A DNA stretch of 64,000 nucleotides, from NCBI RefSeq assembly GCF_002443255.2, contig NW_019211456.1, positions 27,401,341 through 27,465,340 of the forward strand, given 5' to 3'. Position 1 is the stretch's first letter. Every line of letters begins with the position of its first letter. Shown piece after piece: positions 24,319 through 38,800 of the stretch. The DNA is from Varroa destructor (taxonomy: Eukaryota; Arthropoda; Arachnida; Mesostigmata; Varroidae). The notes beneath the pieces were generated by a model. The model made no database searches. It saw only the letters and a program-made list of their open reading frames with translations, and had not been told where the DNA came from. Position numbers and translations under genes: made by a program.

Positions 24319-26039
24319 GAAGTTTTTTGGGTTTACACAGCAACTCGGAACTTCCCTTGCGCACTCTGTCAGCCCAATATTACTGTAAAAAGTATTGTTT
24401 TTAGTGGGATTATAAAATGATGATTGTAAAAACTAAACCGTTTGTTTTTCCATTTTCTGGACAGGTGTTCTCCCTTACCAACAATGGTGCAGCATAATGT
24501 ATGATACAAATAAGTTACTATTTTATTGTATTACTGTCGTCCCTCTCTGTTAGCTGTATCCGCTACACTTCCGTAATTAGCAAGGATTGGAAAGGATTGG
24601 AGTGGAAGTCATTGAATTATTATATCATATACACGTTCGTTCACTTTAGCACAATTCATAATACGATAACCTGGAAAAATGCAGAGAGCTTTTCGATTCC
24701 TCGACAAACACAGCCACAATTACGCTCGATTTTATCCTTAGTACACTGCTGCCATTACGGTTGGTTCTAGCACTCGTTTTAGCATAGATGAAATTTCGCG
24801 TAATACAGTAAATTCAGTAAGTGGGGCCTAACGTTTATTAAGCATATCAACTTAATTAAAGTACATGAGAAGTGCATCTTCGGAGGAAGTTACCATCTTT
24901 CAGAAAGGAGCTTGGATGGTTACGGTCCCATCAGTTCAGCGAATTACTGGTTCAACGTATCTATGTAGTATATATAGAACAATAATGTAATTTTTTCACG
25001 AGCTGTCAATGCACGGAATTGAATTAACCCAAAATTGCAGGTCGGATCAGGTTCACGCGCATGTTCACTCGCTACTTGCTCTCTGCTATAACGTTACAGA
25101 TCAAAAAGCAAACACATATGAGCTACAAAACGTCAAACATTTTATTCGGCCCTAATAAGCGCTATCCTAATAACTTCCCCATTGATTACCGGTTAATTGG
25201 CTTGTTTGTTACTGCGTAAGTTGTTCGCTTGCATAACTGTGATTATTTAAGCTAGTCAGTTACCCGTAAGCAATCCGAGTTTGAACTGAACATGAACTTT
25301 GGGTATTTTTTTGAACGAAATCTTTTTTCACGCAGTTCACTGTTCATGCGTTTATATTATATGATGAAAATAACAAAGGCAATTATAACAGGTAACAAAA
25401 TGAGGCCGTTGTTTAATTAGAATTATTCGAAACGTAAATGCAAACCTTCTAAATGTTTCACCATCTAAATTCGATAGTTTTTCCTTGACTTTAACAGGTT
25501 ATGATGAAAGACATTTGCCAATAGAATATGACTACATCATTATTGATCGATGTTGAATGCAAGGGAATCGACAGCGATTATTTGAAAACATACGCCTCTT
25601 TTCATTATTTCGTGTGTTTTCGTAAACGCGACCATGGGTATGACTAAATTTTTGACTACCCTATTAATTAGAGACGATCCAAAAACTTGCAGAGATGCAC
25701 ATAGTACCAATATTTTTAAATTTAGTTTATACTGTATATTATTTTATTTTTGTTTTTTATTGGTAATGTGAGAACGATTTAGTTACAAGTTTTAAGTCGT
25801 TGACGAAATTCTTTTAATCGCTATTAAAGGCGATTATTTCGTAAATATTCTTAAACCCTTTATTGAGTAGTTGACAAAAAAATAAAATATCAAATTTTGT
25901 TAACGTCAGATTTGTTGGCACCTTAGAGTGGCTTCAGTTCCAGCGTTCAAGCAGTCGCATCTCGGCGCGGCGTAAAGATTCACTTTTCTTGCCTTTAGTC
26001 CATACATTTACAATGTGTTATAGTTCAGTGTTAAATCAC
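24319..26039. other. Spacer with no recognised gene
   Basis: AT-rich DNA without recognisable exons. The plus ORF 24501-24770 has a hydrophobic start but no family resemblance. Confidence 0.5.
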
Positions 26040-26949
26040 TTAATGATCAGAGTACCATTCGAGCCTGTGTGCAACTTGGTTGTCCAACGCCGAAGTTCGT
26101 TGAGTGGGGAACGAACTGAACGATACAACTGGTGGCGATTCGGCTCGAGATGGAGGGGTGCTGAAATATCAAGTTCATGTATTTAAAAAGAAATGCTAAG
26201 GTTATTTGCTTTTTTCAAGCCTCGGCATTTGGCTCATCTAACGACAATCAGCTACGTAGAAGAAATTCATACATGAAGTAGCGAAGGACTTCAAATTATT
26301 TGGACGACCAGATGCAATACTGCGTACTGCAATAGTGTGAACTTATGATAATATTTTCTATTATTCTATTCTAAAAATTCGCTACAGTCCTGTCATATTT
26401 TATTAAAGCTATAGCTTGAAATTCTCTAAAAGCACAATCTACATATGTACATACATAGTAGGGTGCTCAAAACTTAGACAACTCTTAGCAAAAGGCCCTA
26501 TTACGCCATTACCTGAAGCATATACATAGTAATAATAATAATCGCAATTATTTGTCTTTTGCGCTAAGTGCTCAGATGCTAACGTTACTCAATATAAATT
26601 TACCGCCATTGAACACTAGTAAAAAGCCACAATAAAATAGTCCGTCGCAAGAAATTAAAGTCGATCCAATATCTAAACAAGGCGCGTGGTCGAATATTTT
26701 TTAAGCCTGTTTTAAGCAATATAACCATAATGGTCATATAGCAATTTTACTCAATTAATTGTACTGCATTTTATTTTATCATGTTTCGCCTACCGTGAAT
26801 CTCCTGAGTCGATGGAAGTTGATGCGACGAGTCTTGCAGAGGCGTCCTCAACGAGGTGGGTAACTTTTGTGTATCGTTTGAGGAGTTCGTCGAGTGAGGG
26901 TGGCGTGCCTGGCTCTTCCTTGATGTGTACTCCCAAGGCACTGCTTGCA
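26040..26949 (-). CDS. Last two exons of an unrecognised gene
   Basis: The penultimate exon (about 26794-26949) reads SASSALGVHIKEEPGTPPSL, then DELLKRYTKVTHLVEDASARL, and ends at donor G|GTAGGC. The final exon (26040-26160) follows a TTGATATTTCAG acceptor and joins in phase. It reads RTPPSRAESPPVVSFSS and ends in LEWYSDH and a TAA. Codon use in the first exon (many C or G third positions) contrasts with the AT-rich flanks and supports real coding.

The protein is low-complexity and Ser/Pro-rich, with one helical stretch and a VHIKEEPG motif that fits the SUMO consensus (hydrophobic-K-x-E). I do not recognise the family. Upstream exons should lie above 26950 on the same strand, but I found none. 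The upstream acceptor is ambiguous (26950, 26944 or 26941). Confidence 0.55.
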
Positions 26950-29684
26950 CTTTTGTGCGTAAGACAAGGACACAAATAAAGATCGCACTAGTGACTGTTA
27001 ACTACCGTTTGTCAATGATTGCATGTCGCAAGACTTTCGTTACACTGAGACCCGAAGTCCGCTCTACGCTTTGACTCCGAACGGTTTCCCTTGCAAAGTC
27101 GAAAACGCTGTTCAGTACAAGCCGTTCAGACGCACGCAATCACCCACACACATACAATGTGCACACAAATATATGGGTATTACGTTATATCAGACTTAGC
27201 ATACAGTAAGATAGTTCAGATTGTACGGGCACGCCGAGCGGCGCACTCATGCAACATTCCAAAATTTTCAATACTAACTGTAAAGACATCTAATGCGCAT
27301 CGATACAATATGGTGATGGCTGTGCCAGTAGCGATACAAGCTGATTGAGAATCAATAACGAACTTTTATTTCTTTTGCAGGGAATTTCGTTAGCTGACTT
27401 ACTTCAGTAATACTTGTAAAAGCTCAAGATTAAATCACAATGTACTGTTTCTTCTACGGAAACTTATAATCATAAAAAGGTTCGTTGAAGGTTGAGAAAT
27501 TATCAAGACAGCTTTTTCGTATTTCGATCTACCATTTCCAACATCTTTATCACGGTTGTATACTTCATGTTACATAGTATGTATGTGCGTGTATCTACAT
27601 AAACAAATTAATCGCGCGCTGAAACGAATCTCCACGCGGAACAGATAGACGAACGTTATCCAAGGTACACAAGCGACTAGCAGGTAACAAAAACAAACGC
27701 CTAAATCATGTAAACAGGGTTGTTATGGGTACAGCTTCTAGCCCACGTGGAATGTCATATATCCCTGTTTTTTTTACAATGGCGTTAACGCTTGTAAAGT
27801 CAGTCTGTTTATTTCTTTACGAACTTAACTCGAAGCAAACCAAAAAATCCTTATTATTAGGACGACTACTAATGTCATCATCACCCTTATTGCAAATGCA
27901 CACGAAAATATAATGGCTAGTTTTCTGTCGCAGAGAATTTTGCTCTCTCAGTATCTAAGCTAAGCCTTTAGTCTTTTTCGTAAACGTGCCCTTTATGCGA
28001 CTTTTTAGAGTTTCTCTTGTCTGTATAATCACAAAATACCTGTGGAATACGTTAGTTTCTTGACAAGTCTGTGCAGTTCAGATCAGTTCTGCTTCTCCTT
28101 GTTAATTAGGCACTTCTTGCTGTGGAAGTATGAAGCGCGAATGAATCAATAAAGATGACAATACCACTTCAGTAATCTTGATGTATTTTGTGTACATGTT
28201 TATTTATCTAGTAACCTATTCATCTAGATGTGATCGAAAGAAGTAAAAGTTAAAATTTTAGTGACAAACTGATCCAGTTTTATGATAAGAGGTGTCTTGG
28301 AAGTGTAGGAGGGAATAAATAAGCTCTCATTACCAATGTTCGCTTTGGCACAACAAAAGATGGCTACGTACAAAGATAAGGGTCGCATAACAGATTCAGT
28401 AGCGGATAGCGGATTATATCAAACAAGAGATTAGCAGTCATATAGTATCTATGCATCAGAATATTTCACTACAAGTAAAAACGACTAGGTCTCTTGATGA
28501 ACGAGAGAAATATTTAGTTTATAGAGGTCCTCTACTTCGGATCACGCGTGCTACTCGGGTATGCCGTCAAAGCGGCACTGTTTGCACTGTATCTTAAAGT
28601 ATAAGTGGTTTTCTAAACGCCTCTATATTTTAAAGGCTGTGTTACTTTATGGCCGCTTACTTTAATAATGAGTCGATAAGACTGTACAACACAATACAAA
28701 AAGTAAAAATCGGTAAAGTCAAGATGTCTGTCTATTTGAATTCAGCCTAATTTGAAATGTATTTTATTAATAAACGTTAGTAAAACTACTATATTCAAAC
28801 AAAACCCAATCTTTTATGGCTCACACGAACGTGCTCTGCAGTCCTATAAACTTAGACTTCACCAAAAACTCATAGGTGGAACGAATTGTTAGAAAATTAG
28901 ACTGGTGCGTTTTATAGTCAATTAGTTATCCATAATTCAGTTGTTTTCACGTTATAAAGCACGTGTAGAGAAATCGGTTTCCTTTTTTTTGGAAGGTATT
29001 TTTCAAGTTTTAATTTATTTAGAACTAAACTTAAACGCTTGGTAATTTTCTCCAGCTGATGACAACGCATTCATATCAAATAAACTATCTAAGACCTAAT
29101 GCAGAGGTGATAAAAGGTCGCTGTATGAAATTCAGCCTTCTGATAAATCGAAATACCATTAAGCTGGTTTAGATAAGACGTATACCTATTTTATTCTGAG
29201 GCAAGCACATGAGATAACCTAACACCCTATTTTAAAATAAGGTACCACTGCATTATAAAGTAATATTAAAACCGAACACCAATTTTATATAGCGTCCATA
29301 CAAATACTTATCTTTTACACCTTTGTTCTCTTTTACGCCAATAATTCTTGAACTGATATTTTCAACGTAGTTCTAATGGCGCTATACTGCTCGTGTGTCG
29401 ATAACCATCTTCCACTCAACGGTCATGAATAAATCGGTGACAACCATAAAACAACTGAACGGACAAAGTCATACATACAAAACTACTGATTCACATGAGT
29501 TAGTGTTATTCTAGTCTGCTAGTACATCACACACATGCCAGCTTGCAAAGCGGTGATTAAAAAGACGACCTTTCACATACTCAACCTTAAAGTGGAGACA
29601 AATGATTGCCCACTTATCGAAAATCATAATCGAAAGAGAAAAGTATTAATCTATTATGAAAAAGCGCTAGTACAGGGTCAGGCA

Positions 29685-29730
<46 letters not shown>

Positions 29731-29871
29731 CGGTGAATTGCATAGACGTGAAATGAAGACTAATTTTCGACAGACTTTTGTCCCACCGCAGATCCGCCGG
29801 TGCACAATATGAAACACTATTCTGTTGATCCAACCTTTAACCCAAATCCAAAAAGCACTATTTTTTACTGC
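26950..29871. other. Spacer downstream of TBC1D30
   Basis: No exon recognised, though earlier exons of the 26-kb gene are expected here on the minus strand. ORFs at 27091-27348 and 27725-27913 (plus) look like chance. A TA microsatellite lies at 29692-29727. Confidence 0.45.
29692..29727. repeat. (TA)18 microsatellite
   Basis: An uninterrupted TA run about 145 nt beyond the TBC1D30 stop, so it probably falls in that gene's 3'UTR or just past it. Confidence 0.95.
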
Positions 29872-32800
29872 TTACTTTTGACTGTGAATAACCTGTACCG
29901 AATCGGTTTCGCCGTCTCCAACAAACGATCCCTCAGGGATTTGATGCCACATTCCCGGACCGGCTACTATGGCTGACGGTGAGTCCTCTTTTTCACTCAG
30001 GGTCACCCAACTTTGCGGAGCATCAGCAATAATCAGCTTACGAAGCGAATCCGATGCCGGCGTCTTGTTGCTACTGCCCCCGTTGTTACCACTACTGGGC
30101 AGCACTTTATTTGGAGACGAACCCCTATTGACTGTCTCCTCTAACCCAACATCTGCAATCGGTTCTGTATTCGAGCTCAGGGAAACCTCTAAAGGAGTGC
30201 TTTTCCCTATGATGGTTTCTTGTTTGCTAAGGCTGTCAAGTGGAAGCTTTACCACATGTGGCCGGCATTGAGTGGCCATCGCAACAGCAACTACAACTTC
30301 GTCTTTAGCTGAAATTTCCGTCTCAGGCGGCATTTTCGAACGACAGCTTAGTTTTCTATCATCGGTGTCTTTACTTGCATACTGAATACTTGGGAGTGTA
30401 CTGTAGCTATGAAGCCCGATTTCGACAGCGTTAACTCCTGCTTGTCGCGCAGGTTTTCTGTCAGGTGGTAGAGCTTTCTTTGGCTGATCTACGAATCGAT
30501 TCTGTCTCTCGATCTTTTCAGGCTGTTCCTGTTTCGGGTCTTGTGCATGCATAGCACTATCCTTCGTCTCCGTTAAGGGACTGTCACCTGTGCTGCTGCT
30601 GCTGGCCTTCTTATCCGTACTATGTGGCGTGGCTACCGTTGGCGATGTGGAGCAACCACCAGTTGCTGGCGTTTGATAAACCGAGCTACCGATCTCCGTC
30701 GATTGCACAAGCCGTGGAGATCGTGGTGAGGCTGGAAGTATAGGCGATACACACAACGATGATGAATCTCCTTCCAGGTCATGAAGACTCTGGTCACAAA
30801 GGGACGTCGTTGAGCTGTCGTCGGTGCTACTGCTCCAACTACGCGTTCGTACACGGTCCGACCCAAATTTCTCACGTTGTTCGCGCTCAATCTGATTTCG
30901 ACGAAGAACAACAAAAAGTTTTATGCTAGCATTAGAAGGCTGAAGGCCTTTTATTTGTGGGCGTGTCGGAAACAATTTGAATACACCGATTAGAAAAAGT
31001 CCTGTTTTGAGTTTTTTTTGTTACTACGTATTTAAGGATGAGATAATGCGTATTTTTGTAATCTTCACTTGTAATAAAGGTTTTACCTGTTCCCAAGTGA
31101 GAGTCTCGCCCCGTTGTGGACTTGTTCCTTGGGCTGAAAACTTCTGTTGTTGATGCTGAGTTTGTGGTTGCTGGTGTTGCTTGGCAATATCAGTGCGTTC
31201 ATCAATCATTATTTTCGTGCGCATAGCTCGAGGACCCCGTGGCCTGTTGGTCTCCCTGGTGACTTCATCTGGAGGCATCGTAAATTGAACTTTGGAGGTA
31301 GGTCGTATCTTGCGAACGATCGGCTTGTGTCCTGCCAAAAGACTGTTCACTGGTAAACGCGTACGACCTAATGGTCGCTGCTGTGACCGTGCGTTGTCAG
31401 GGTGAGCTTGTTGCTGTTGCCGTATGACAAAAAAATTAAATTACAGATAATGGTTAGCTATGATAGTCGTTTGCTTGTTTAAGTAACAGGTTGTGCCAAG
31501 GTGTCAAATGGCAATACTTTGGTTAAGACTAGTTGCTTGTTGTGCCTTGATGTGAATGTTCTTTAACCTTATGTTGCGCTCACCATAGGACGAAGACAAA
31601 GGCATATATACATATATCTGTACTGCCTAACAAAGCCCTACCCATGAGACGTTTTACATAATTCGATCGGGATCATTTATTAATATATAACAAGTTGGTT
31701 GCTTAAGGGCGAGAGAAGCTAACAGACTGAGTCGATGTACCCATTATGATTATAGCCTAATAACCAGACGTTAGTCGACATCACCTAAATGTATGATTGG
31801 CTTTTTAGCTCTACACAGGTAATATAGAATGCCTTCGATAGAAAAACAAACGTAGGGGAAAATCCACGGGTTACGCTTTTATGCAGTGCAACAAAATTCA
31901 ACTATAAAACTGAAATGAATTGGTTTTTTAACGGACCTCGATTGCAGTTTTGAGTGTCGAAGTGAGTATGACATGGGCCTGTCTTTGTCTATCCCTCAGT
32001 TTAGCGTACTGCCTTTTCAACGTATTAATGTCCAACGTGACGTTCGCCTTCCCGTGTCGTTGATTAAGATACCACGCAGCTGAGGCCAAAGCGAGCTGGT
32101 CTTCGTCTAATTCACCATCGTCGTCTTCTTCAGTGTCAAACAGACGGAGTCCTACCAAGTCTATAACGCATAAAGCGTATTTTGTTTAGATAACTTTGCA
32201 TTTTAGATATGATTGCACAAATATATCCTTGGTATTCACGTAGTTAAATTATATTACATACAGGATTGAATAGATTTGATTAGACGATTATTTTCTTACC
32301 ATTAATTATATTAACCATACTATGTTACAAATAATTGAACCCTTTGATTCGTATGTGTTTCTAATGAGCATAATTTCGATATTCACCCATTTCAATAGCA
32401 ACCTGTTACAATATAAATAATTGAGACTTTGTGTATTAAACTGCAATTAGGATAATGTGATTTTTAATAAATAAATAATTGTATGGCATTTTCTAGTGTT
32501 TATTCGTTGCGTTTATACATAACTAAGTCAGGTTACTCGAAATTCTATTTTGCTTACTTCGAATCGAGGACTTTCTATGGGCGCTAGTTGTATTATGCGC
32601 AAATGGCCGAATGTCAAATGTATATTTTTCGCGCAGCTCTTGCAACTGTGGAAACGGGAAAGAAGCCATAGACACTATAGTTTGTACCAATTCATTACAG
32701 TCCATTAGGCCAAACTCAAGCATCTCACGGGTGAGCACGCCCATTATTGAATAGAACTCGTCCGCGGAGTCAACTGCCATTATACGGCTGAAACCAAGAC

Positions 32801-35800
32801 ACACATTCAATTATACCGACTTAATTAAGAAAAAAAATATAGATACTATCCTCAACATTCGTCATTTTTTAGTATCTAGTTTATCTTTTAATATCTAAAG
32901 TATATTTCTTGTCATAATAATAATGATTACCATTTTTGGCCTATGTGTCTCTGTTTTTATAGATTTAATACTTTTTAAAAGAATTATGCCTATTATTTCG
33001 ATGTAGTCACTTTGTTACGAAACGTAAATGCTGTCATGTGCCTTAGCTTGATTTTTGTTATTAATCAACATATATGAGGCAAATTACGAGTATGTAATGA
33101 CGCCATCATTAAACAATGCTATAAAGTTAATATGCTGATTAGATCGATATTTATACCTGTCAAAACCAAAACGTTATGACCATTATTCTGGAACATCTGG
33201 TATATGCTATTGTACTCGCTTACACATTTTTTTTACAAGTATTCTCTAAAAAACTTGTGTTTCAACGCGCCTCGTCTCCGACCAATCGTACAATCCTTAT
33301 CCATAGAAAAACTGTTCTCACGTTGTCTGCAGTACAGTCGCCCGCTATAACACGCCTCACTCAGCATAGATCACAAGCATCTTCACCGTAGCAGATTGTC
33401 AACAATGGAGTGGCACAAAACGAGGAGGAGGGCTGCTCGGCTATGTGAACAGTCGCGTTGCCGCTGCTTGCTCATACAGAACCGCTCAAACATAGAGGAG
33501 ACTTCGGCGGCGCGGCATGGGATGTTCTCCCAAGCAAATAACCAAGTTTTGAACAGGCAGCAGGACAGGCCCGACTACGGAACAGCAGGCGGACTGGACA
33601 CATTGACGACATTTCTGCTGCTGCTGCTGCCGCCGCGACTGCTGTTGACGGTGCTTGTGGTGCACGCTGCAGGGGAGCGAGCGTCCGCCGTATGTTGTGC
33701 TTGCCGTGTTTGTCCTACCGATATGTAACGGGTGCTCGACGGTGGATGCTCGGAAGTGGGAACAGGTGTTCTTGCTAAGAGTCTTTGGTGAAGGGGTGTG
33801 GGAAACTGGTCCGCGATACTTACTACCGACATCAGGAGAGAGTGTCAACACCGAGAGATGAAGACATCTGAGCAATGAGCAAGTCGTTACTCGGCAATAA
33901 CAAACATTCGTTATGGTCAGTCTTTTCTTGTTGTGGAATCGAATCGAGTCAAATTGAGTCGAAAGAATGGTCCACTCACAAATGTAAAAGAATGACTAAT
34001 GAAGCCTCTACGTTTGTAATTCTCCCGTAATAAAGGGATTTAACTTGATGACCAAAGTGCAATTTGGAGCACCAATGATATTATAAAGCAGTGTTGATAC
34101 TAATAAGTGAGTGGAGATTTAAGTCAGCAGCTGGGTAAAAAGAACTCTGCGCTCAAACTTGGCCCTAGCACGATACCATTATGGAGTCTAATGATAGAAA
34201 GTTAACAGTTTTTGAGATTCCGGACCTGTTCAAGGTTCCGGACCCAGTATTTACTTACGAAGAAGCGTGTCGTGACAAGACTATCGTTGTGGACAATGGT
34301 TCGTACGAATGTAAGGCGGGGTGGAGTTTTGATACGAAACCACGAATGGTTTTCAGAAATCATTCAACAAAGGTTCGAGGACAGAAAGGCAGTGATATTT
34401 ATGTTGGCAACGATATCGCTAATTACGAAGCGTCCGGTTGGATGCCGATGAAGAGTCCCTTTGAAAAAAACATTGTCACACATCCAGAAATCCAGGAACA
34501 CATCATGGACCATATCTTTACCCATCTGGGATTTAGCTCTGAGCAAGACAAGATCGATCACCCTATCGTTATGACAGAACCACTATGTAATCCAAATTAT
34601 TACCGTCAGTTTATAGCAGAGCTTTTGTTTGAATGCTACGACGTCCCGTCGGTGATGTTTGGCATCGATTCTGTCCTTAGCCTTGAGTATAATATTCCAG
34701 ATGTGCAGGATGCCCTCGTAATCGGGCTCGGACATTCGGTTAGCCAGGTTGTTCCTGTACTTAACGGAGAAATCGGCTTCAAACAAGCCCGCCGAGTATC
34801 CTACGGAGGGCAAAATATCTCCGGGTATCTGCAGAGGCTACTTCAACTCAAGCATCCTCATTTAACGGTGGCTATCGGCGCAATTAAGTCAGAGTATTTA
34901 ACACATACATATTGTCGGTACGCCCTTGATTATGAGGAACAGGTGTTACGCTTTTGCGATCCAGTTTTCGCCGACGAACACACGATTCGAGTACAGTTGC
35001 CATTAAATTCGGTACAAACATCAACCTCGGCAACAACAACTTCCGGCAAAATGGACGTGTGTCTTGCTATTGTACACCGAGTCGAGTGCGTCATGTCAAG
35101 AAGGTATAAAGCGAAATGGATTCATAGTCAGGAAAAGCTAAAACAGATGTTGTTAATTCAGGAGATCGTAACTGCAGAAGAAGATAGCCGAATGCGTGCC
35201 AAGCTAATCACGGATCTGGGCTTTGATAGTTTGGACGAAATAGAGGCAGCGATTTCCGAACTACAGCAGAAAGTCGATTTAGTGCTTCAGAGTGAACTGC
35301 CACCCGAAGTTGAACTGTGTCATTTTTCTGATCCCGACTCGTGGTTAGCTGCCCTCCGGCGAGCGAGGGAAGATCTGACGTATAGGATTTCGCAAGCTGA
35401 GTTGAATAATCTTCCACATCAACCGAGTGGTGAAGTTGGAGCAAGGATTAGTGATGTTGATATGCTCGATCGCATCGAACTCATCATCTTCGAGACAGAA
35501 CGAGAATTCAAACGAAGTACAGTTCTTAATACTGACAACCTGAATAGCTCAGCTGGCATCTCGCAGTTTTATCAGTTGGTATTAGGCACTGAACGGTATC
35601 GGGCCCCGGAGGTGCTATTTCAACCGTCTGCCATGCTTGGCTTAGACCAAGCCGGAATTGTGGAAACCATTGATCGAGTATTACAGCAGCTATCTCCAGA
35701 TGAGCAGAATAAGGTCGCGGAAAGGATTTTCGTTACTGGAGGACCTGCTACACTTCCCGGGCTCAAAGAACGCTTGGAACGTGAGATCCGAGCATTGCGA

Positions 35801-38800
35801 CCGTTTGGAATTGGTTTCAATGTAATTATGGCAAAAGACGCCGCCCTTGACGCCTGGAATGGAGCCCGAATGGTTGCCCTCAATGAGAGCCTGAAGTCGA
35901 TTGCCGTTACGAAAAAGGACTATGACGAATTGGGGCCAGATTACATCAAAAACTACAAATGCTCAAATGTCTATGCACCGTCACCACTTGTAGTGCGGAT
36001 CTAGTTTTCTGTGACGAACTTCGACAACTTATAAAATCCAACGAGCAGCATTAAGCTACTCTTCATTTTCTCTCAAAAAGACTATCTATTGCGTTCAGCA
36101 TAGAACTTGTTGAGTATCTCTTATTTCAGGACGATTCTGTGAATATACACATAATATAATGCTATGCATTGAAATCTTTTTGGCGTTAACCATTCGTGTA
36201 TACGGTCAAAGAATAAATTTTCAGTGAGTTACATATGCATATCAAGCGGTGGTGGTAATTTGCGCTATCAAACCAGCATGAATATTAGTTATACACTGCA
36301 GAGTATATTTAATGATACATAAATATGCATGCACGCTTTTGAGTTCGTTCCTAATGTTTGCTTTCTTTTCAGATTTCGCGCTCTTATGATCTAATGTCGT
36401 CTGTTCCCCGCGCACTTAAGTTCTCATATTTGCGTTTTGCCGGCCATTCTCCTACGCGTCTACGGAAAACTATTATCTTTAACTGCATTAGTTTAAATAA
36501 AATAATTCCAAGTTAATCCATCGCGTCATCAACGGCTTGATACCGAAGTGCACGTTAGACCAAATGCTAAGCGTATAATGTAATTCACCTTTATTATGAT
36601 GAGACTGAAAAAATAGAATTGGTAGTTTATGTTGTGCATGAAAAGGCTATGCGAAGTGCAAAATATTTGTCACTACAAACGGGAGGGAATTCAGGGAAAA
36701 CAATGTATCCGAGAATATCTTATCAGTTACAGAATGTAATGTTGTGTATTTGTTTTAGGTTCGACTATTCTCCTTCCACAACTGAGCTTGTTTTTCCAGG
36801 ACCCAGCCGATCATATTAAAAATAGCTTTATTCCTTTTGCTTGGTTATCGTTGCCCTCTACATAGTAAAAGATTATACACAGAGATAGTTAGGTAGCTAA
36901 GTTCTCGACATTCCATTTTTCTGTATGCCAACTATTATTGATACATACTGTTACATAATGATAGCAGATCTTCATTACATATGATATATCAGAATTATAA
37001 GTAATTTATGATTTATTCTTGTACGGTTCATTTGCAGCACTCGAGCTATTATCGCTCTCGTTGTCCGCCGCCTCCGCAGCTTCGGGGGGATGTGTTTATT
37101 CTTGTGCTGAGTGCCCTTTCTCCACAACAGCCCGAACCTTATACGCTGCTCATGTGCGTTCACATAATAAACACAATGCCAAGTACCAGTGCCGATTTTG
37201 CGACTTCAAGTCCGGCAACTTGCCAGGAGTCGAAAGACACGAAAGAATACACACAGGGGATAAGCCTTTTCTGTGCCGATTTTGTCAGCGAGCCTTCGCG
37301 GATTCGGGTAACCTTAAGAAGCACGAAAGGGGCCACACTGGTGAATATCCCTATGTTTGCGATGCGTGCAACTATAAAACTGTTCGCAGAGAGCGCCTCG
37401 TTAAACATCGAAAGAACTTTCATGGACTGTCCGAGTAGACGGCTATAAAAGGCGGAAAAGGCGACTAACGATATCAATTGAGTTGAGAATTCATATCACA
37501 GTGGCCACTTGTAAAGCGGCAGGTGCCCATCTAGACTATCGGTAATGGTGCAATTTCGAAAATATGTAAATGAACCTCATTAATGGTTATTGTCATAAGT
37601 TGATTGTCTCTAGCTTGTATTATAGAAAGTGTATTAGGTTGGTTCGGTGTGACTTCTGCACCTATACCACACGAAGAAGTACGGCATGCACTCTAATATT
37701 AATTTTCGTGCTAATGTCTCTAAAGCAATTCTTAGGTTTCTGCAGTTATATTCAATTAAATATTTGTTATACCTTTATTTTTGATTGGGACGGCGTAAGC
37801 GGGCGACGTTCACGTATTTTTCAATGCAACGTTCTCAGCTGAACCCTATTTTGTTCCCGTGTATCAGATATTCTTTTTTGTACGCATAGCGCACTCCCGA
37901 TAATGCATTCCGGCATCTGCCAACATTAGGACGTTGGAAGTTCATATGGAAGGTAACTGCTTACAGGATTACAATGGCCTACGCATTGAAGGTTTGCCAA
38001 TTACTCAAAAATTGAGCATTGATTTTAATAATGCAGACAAAGTTTTTATAACAGGCAGCAAGGATGGAAGTAACTTTGTTTAAGTTTTGGATAGTTGATA
38101 ACGAAATGTAGCTCTGTCGGTCAAGTGCAATGTACAAGCAATCCGGTGTTATCAAACGAACACTTAAGCAATGTACAGCATTCATCTATGAATATTAGGT
38201 ATCCAGTAAAGTATGGAAGTACTCCTTTGATATGCTTCTATCTTGCCTACTGACATCGTACGGGAACTCTTTGCCATTTGTGGAATCAACTCATGGTAAC
38301 GTACACAGAGTCCGTTTATTATGCGATGTATGTGCATAAACAGTACCTTGCTTTGTGTTCGCCCAAAATGAATTAAGCAATTTTTTTATTGCCCTGCGAA
38401 CCAGTGATACAGATTCAGTCGTGGGATATGAAATAGTTGCCATGACACTAGAATGCATGCAAAACAGAGATTTTGCAAGAGTGTTTGTGGTTGTGGAAAA
38501 GTGTTCTCTTGTATTTGCCACTGGAACCAAACATTAAGCAACTCCAAATCGGAGGGTGATAATAGCTGAAACGTCAAGTGGTAACGTGTTAGCAAATGCA
38601 CGACGTCTGAAAGTGAGTTTCTTATTAAACAATGAAATTGTTTAATTTTATCTTTCTCATTGTAAACGTTGTCCATTTTTAATGAGCTACAGTACACTGA
38701 TATGTAAAAAATGCACAGTTCTTGTTTCAAGTATTCGCCCAGTCGAACACCATCAGCTGAAGCAACTACGTGGTGTAAAACATGACAAAAAATAGGCATA

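Noticed and set aside
28560..28595. Minus-strand CKQCRFDGIP, like part of a zinc finger
   Set aside because: A stop follows at once and no His pair or second finger is present.
29535..29817. ORFs on both strands at 29.6 kb with YIYIYI repeats
   Set aside because: Created by the TA microsatellite, which is open in most frames.
35208..35883. Antisense ORFs across ARP5
   Set aside because: Shadows of the strongly conserved ARP5 frame.
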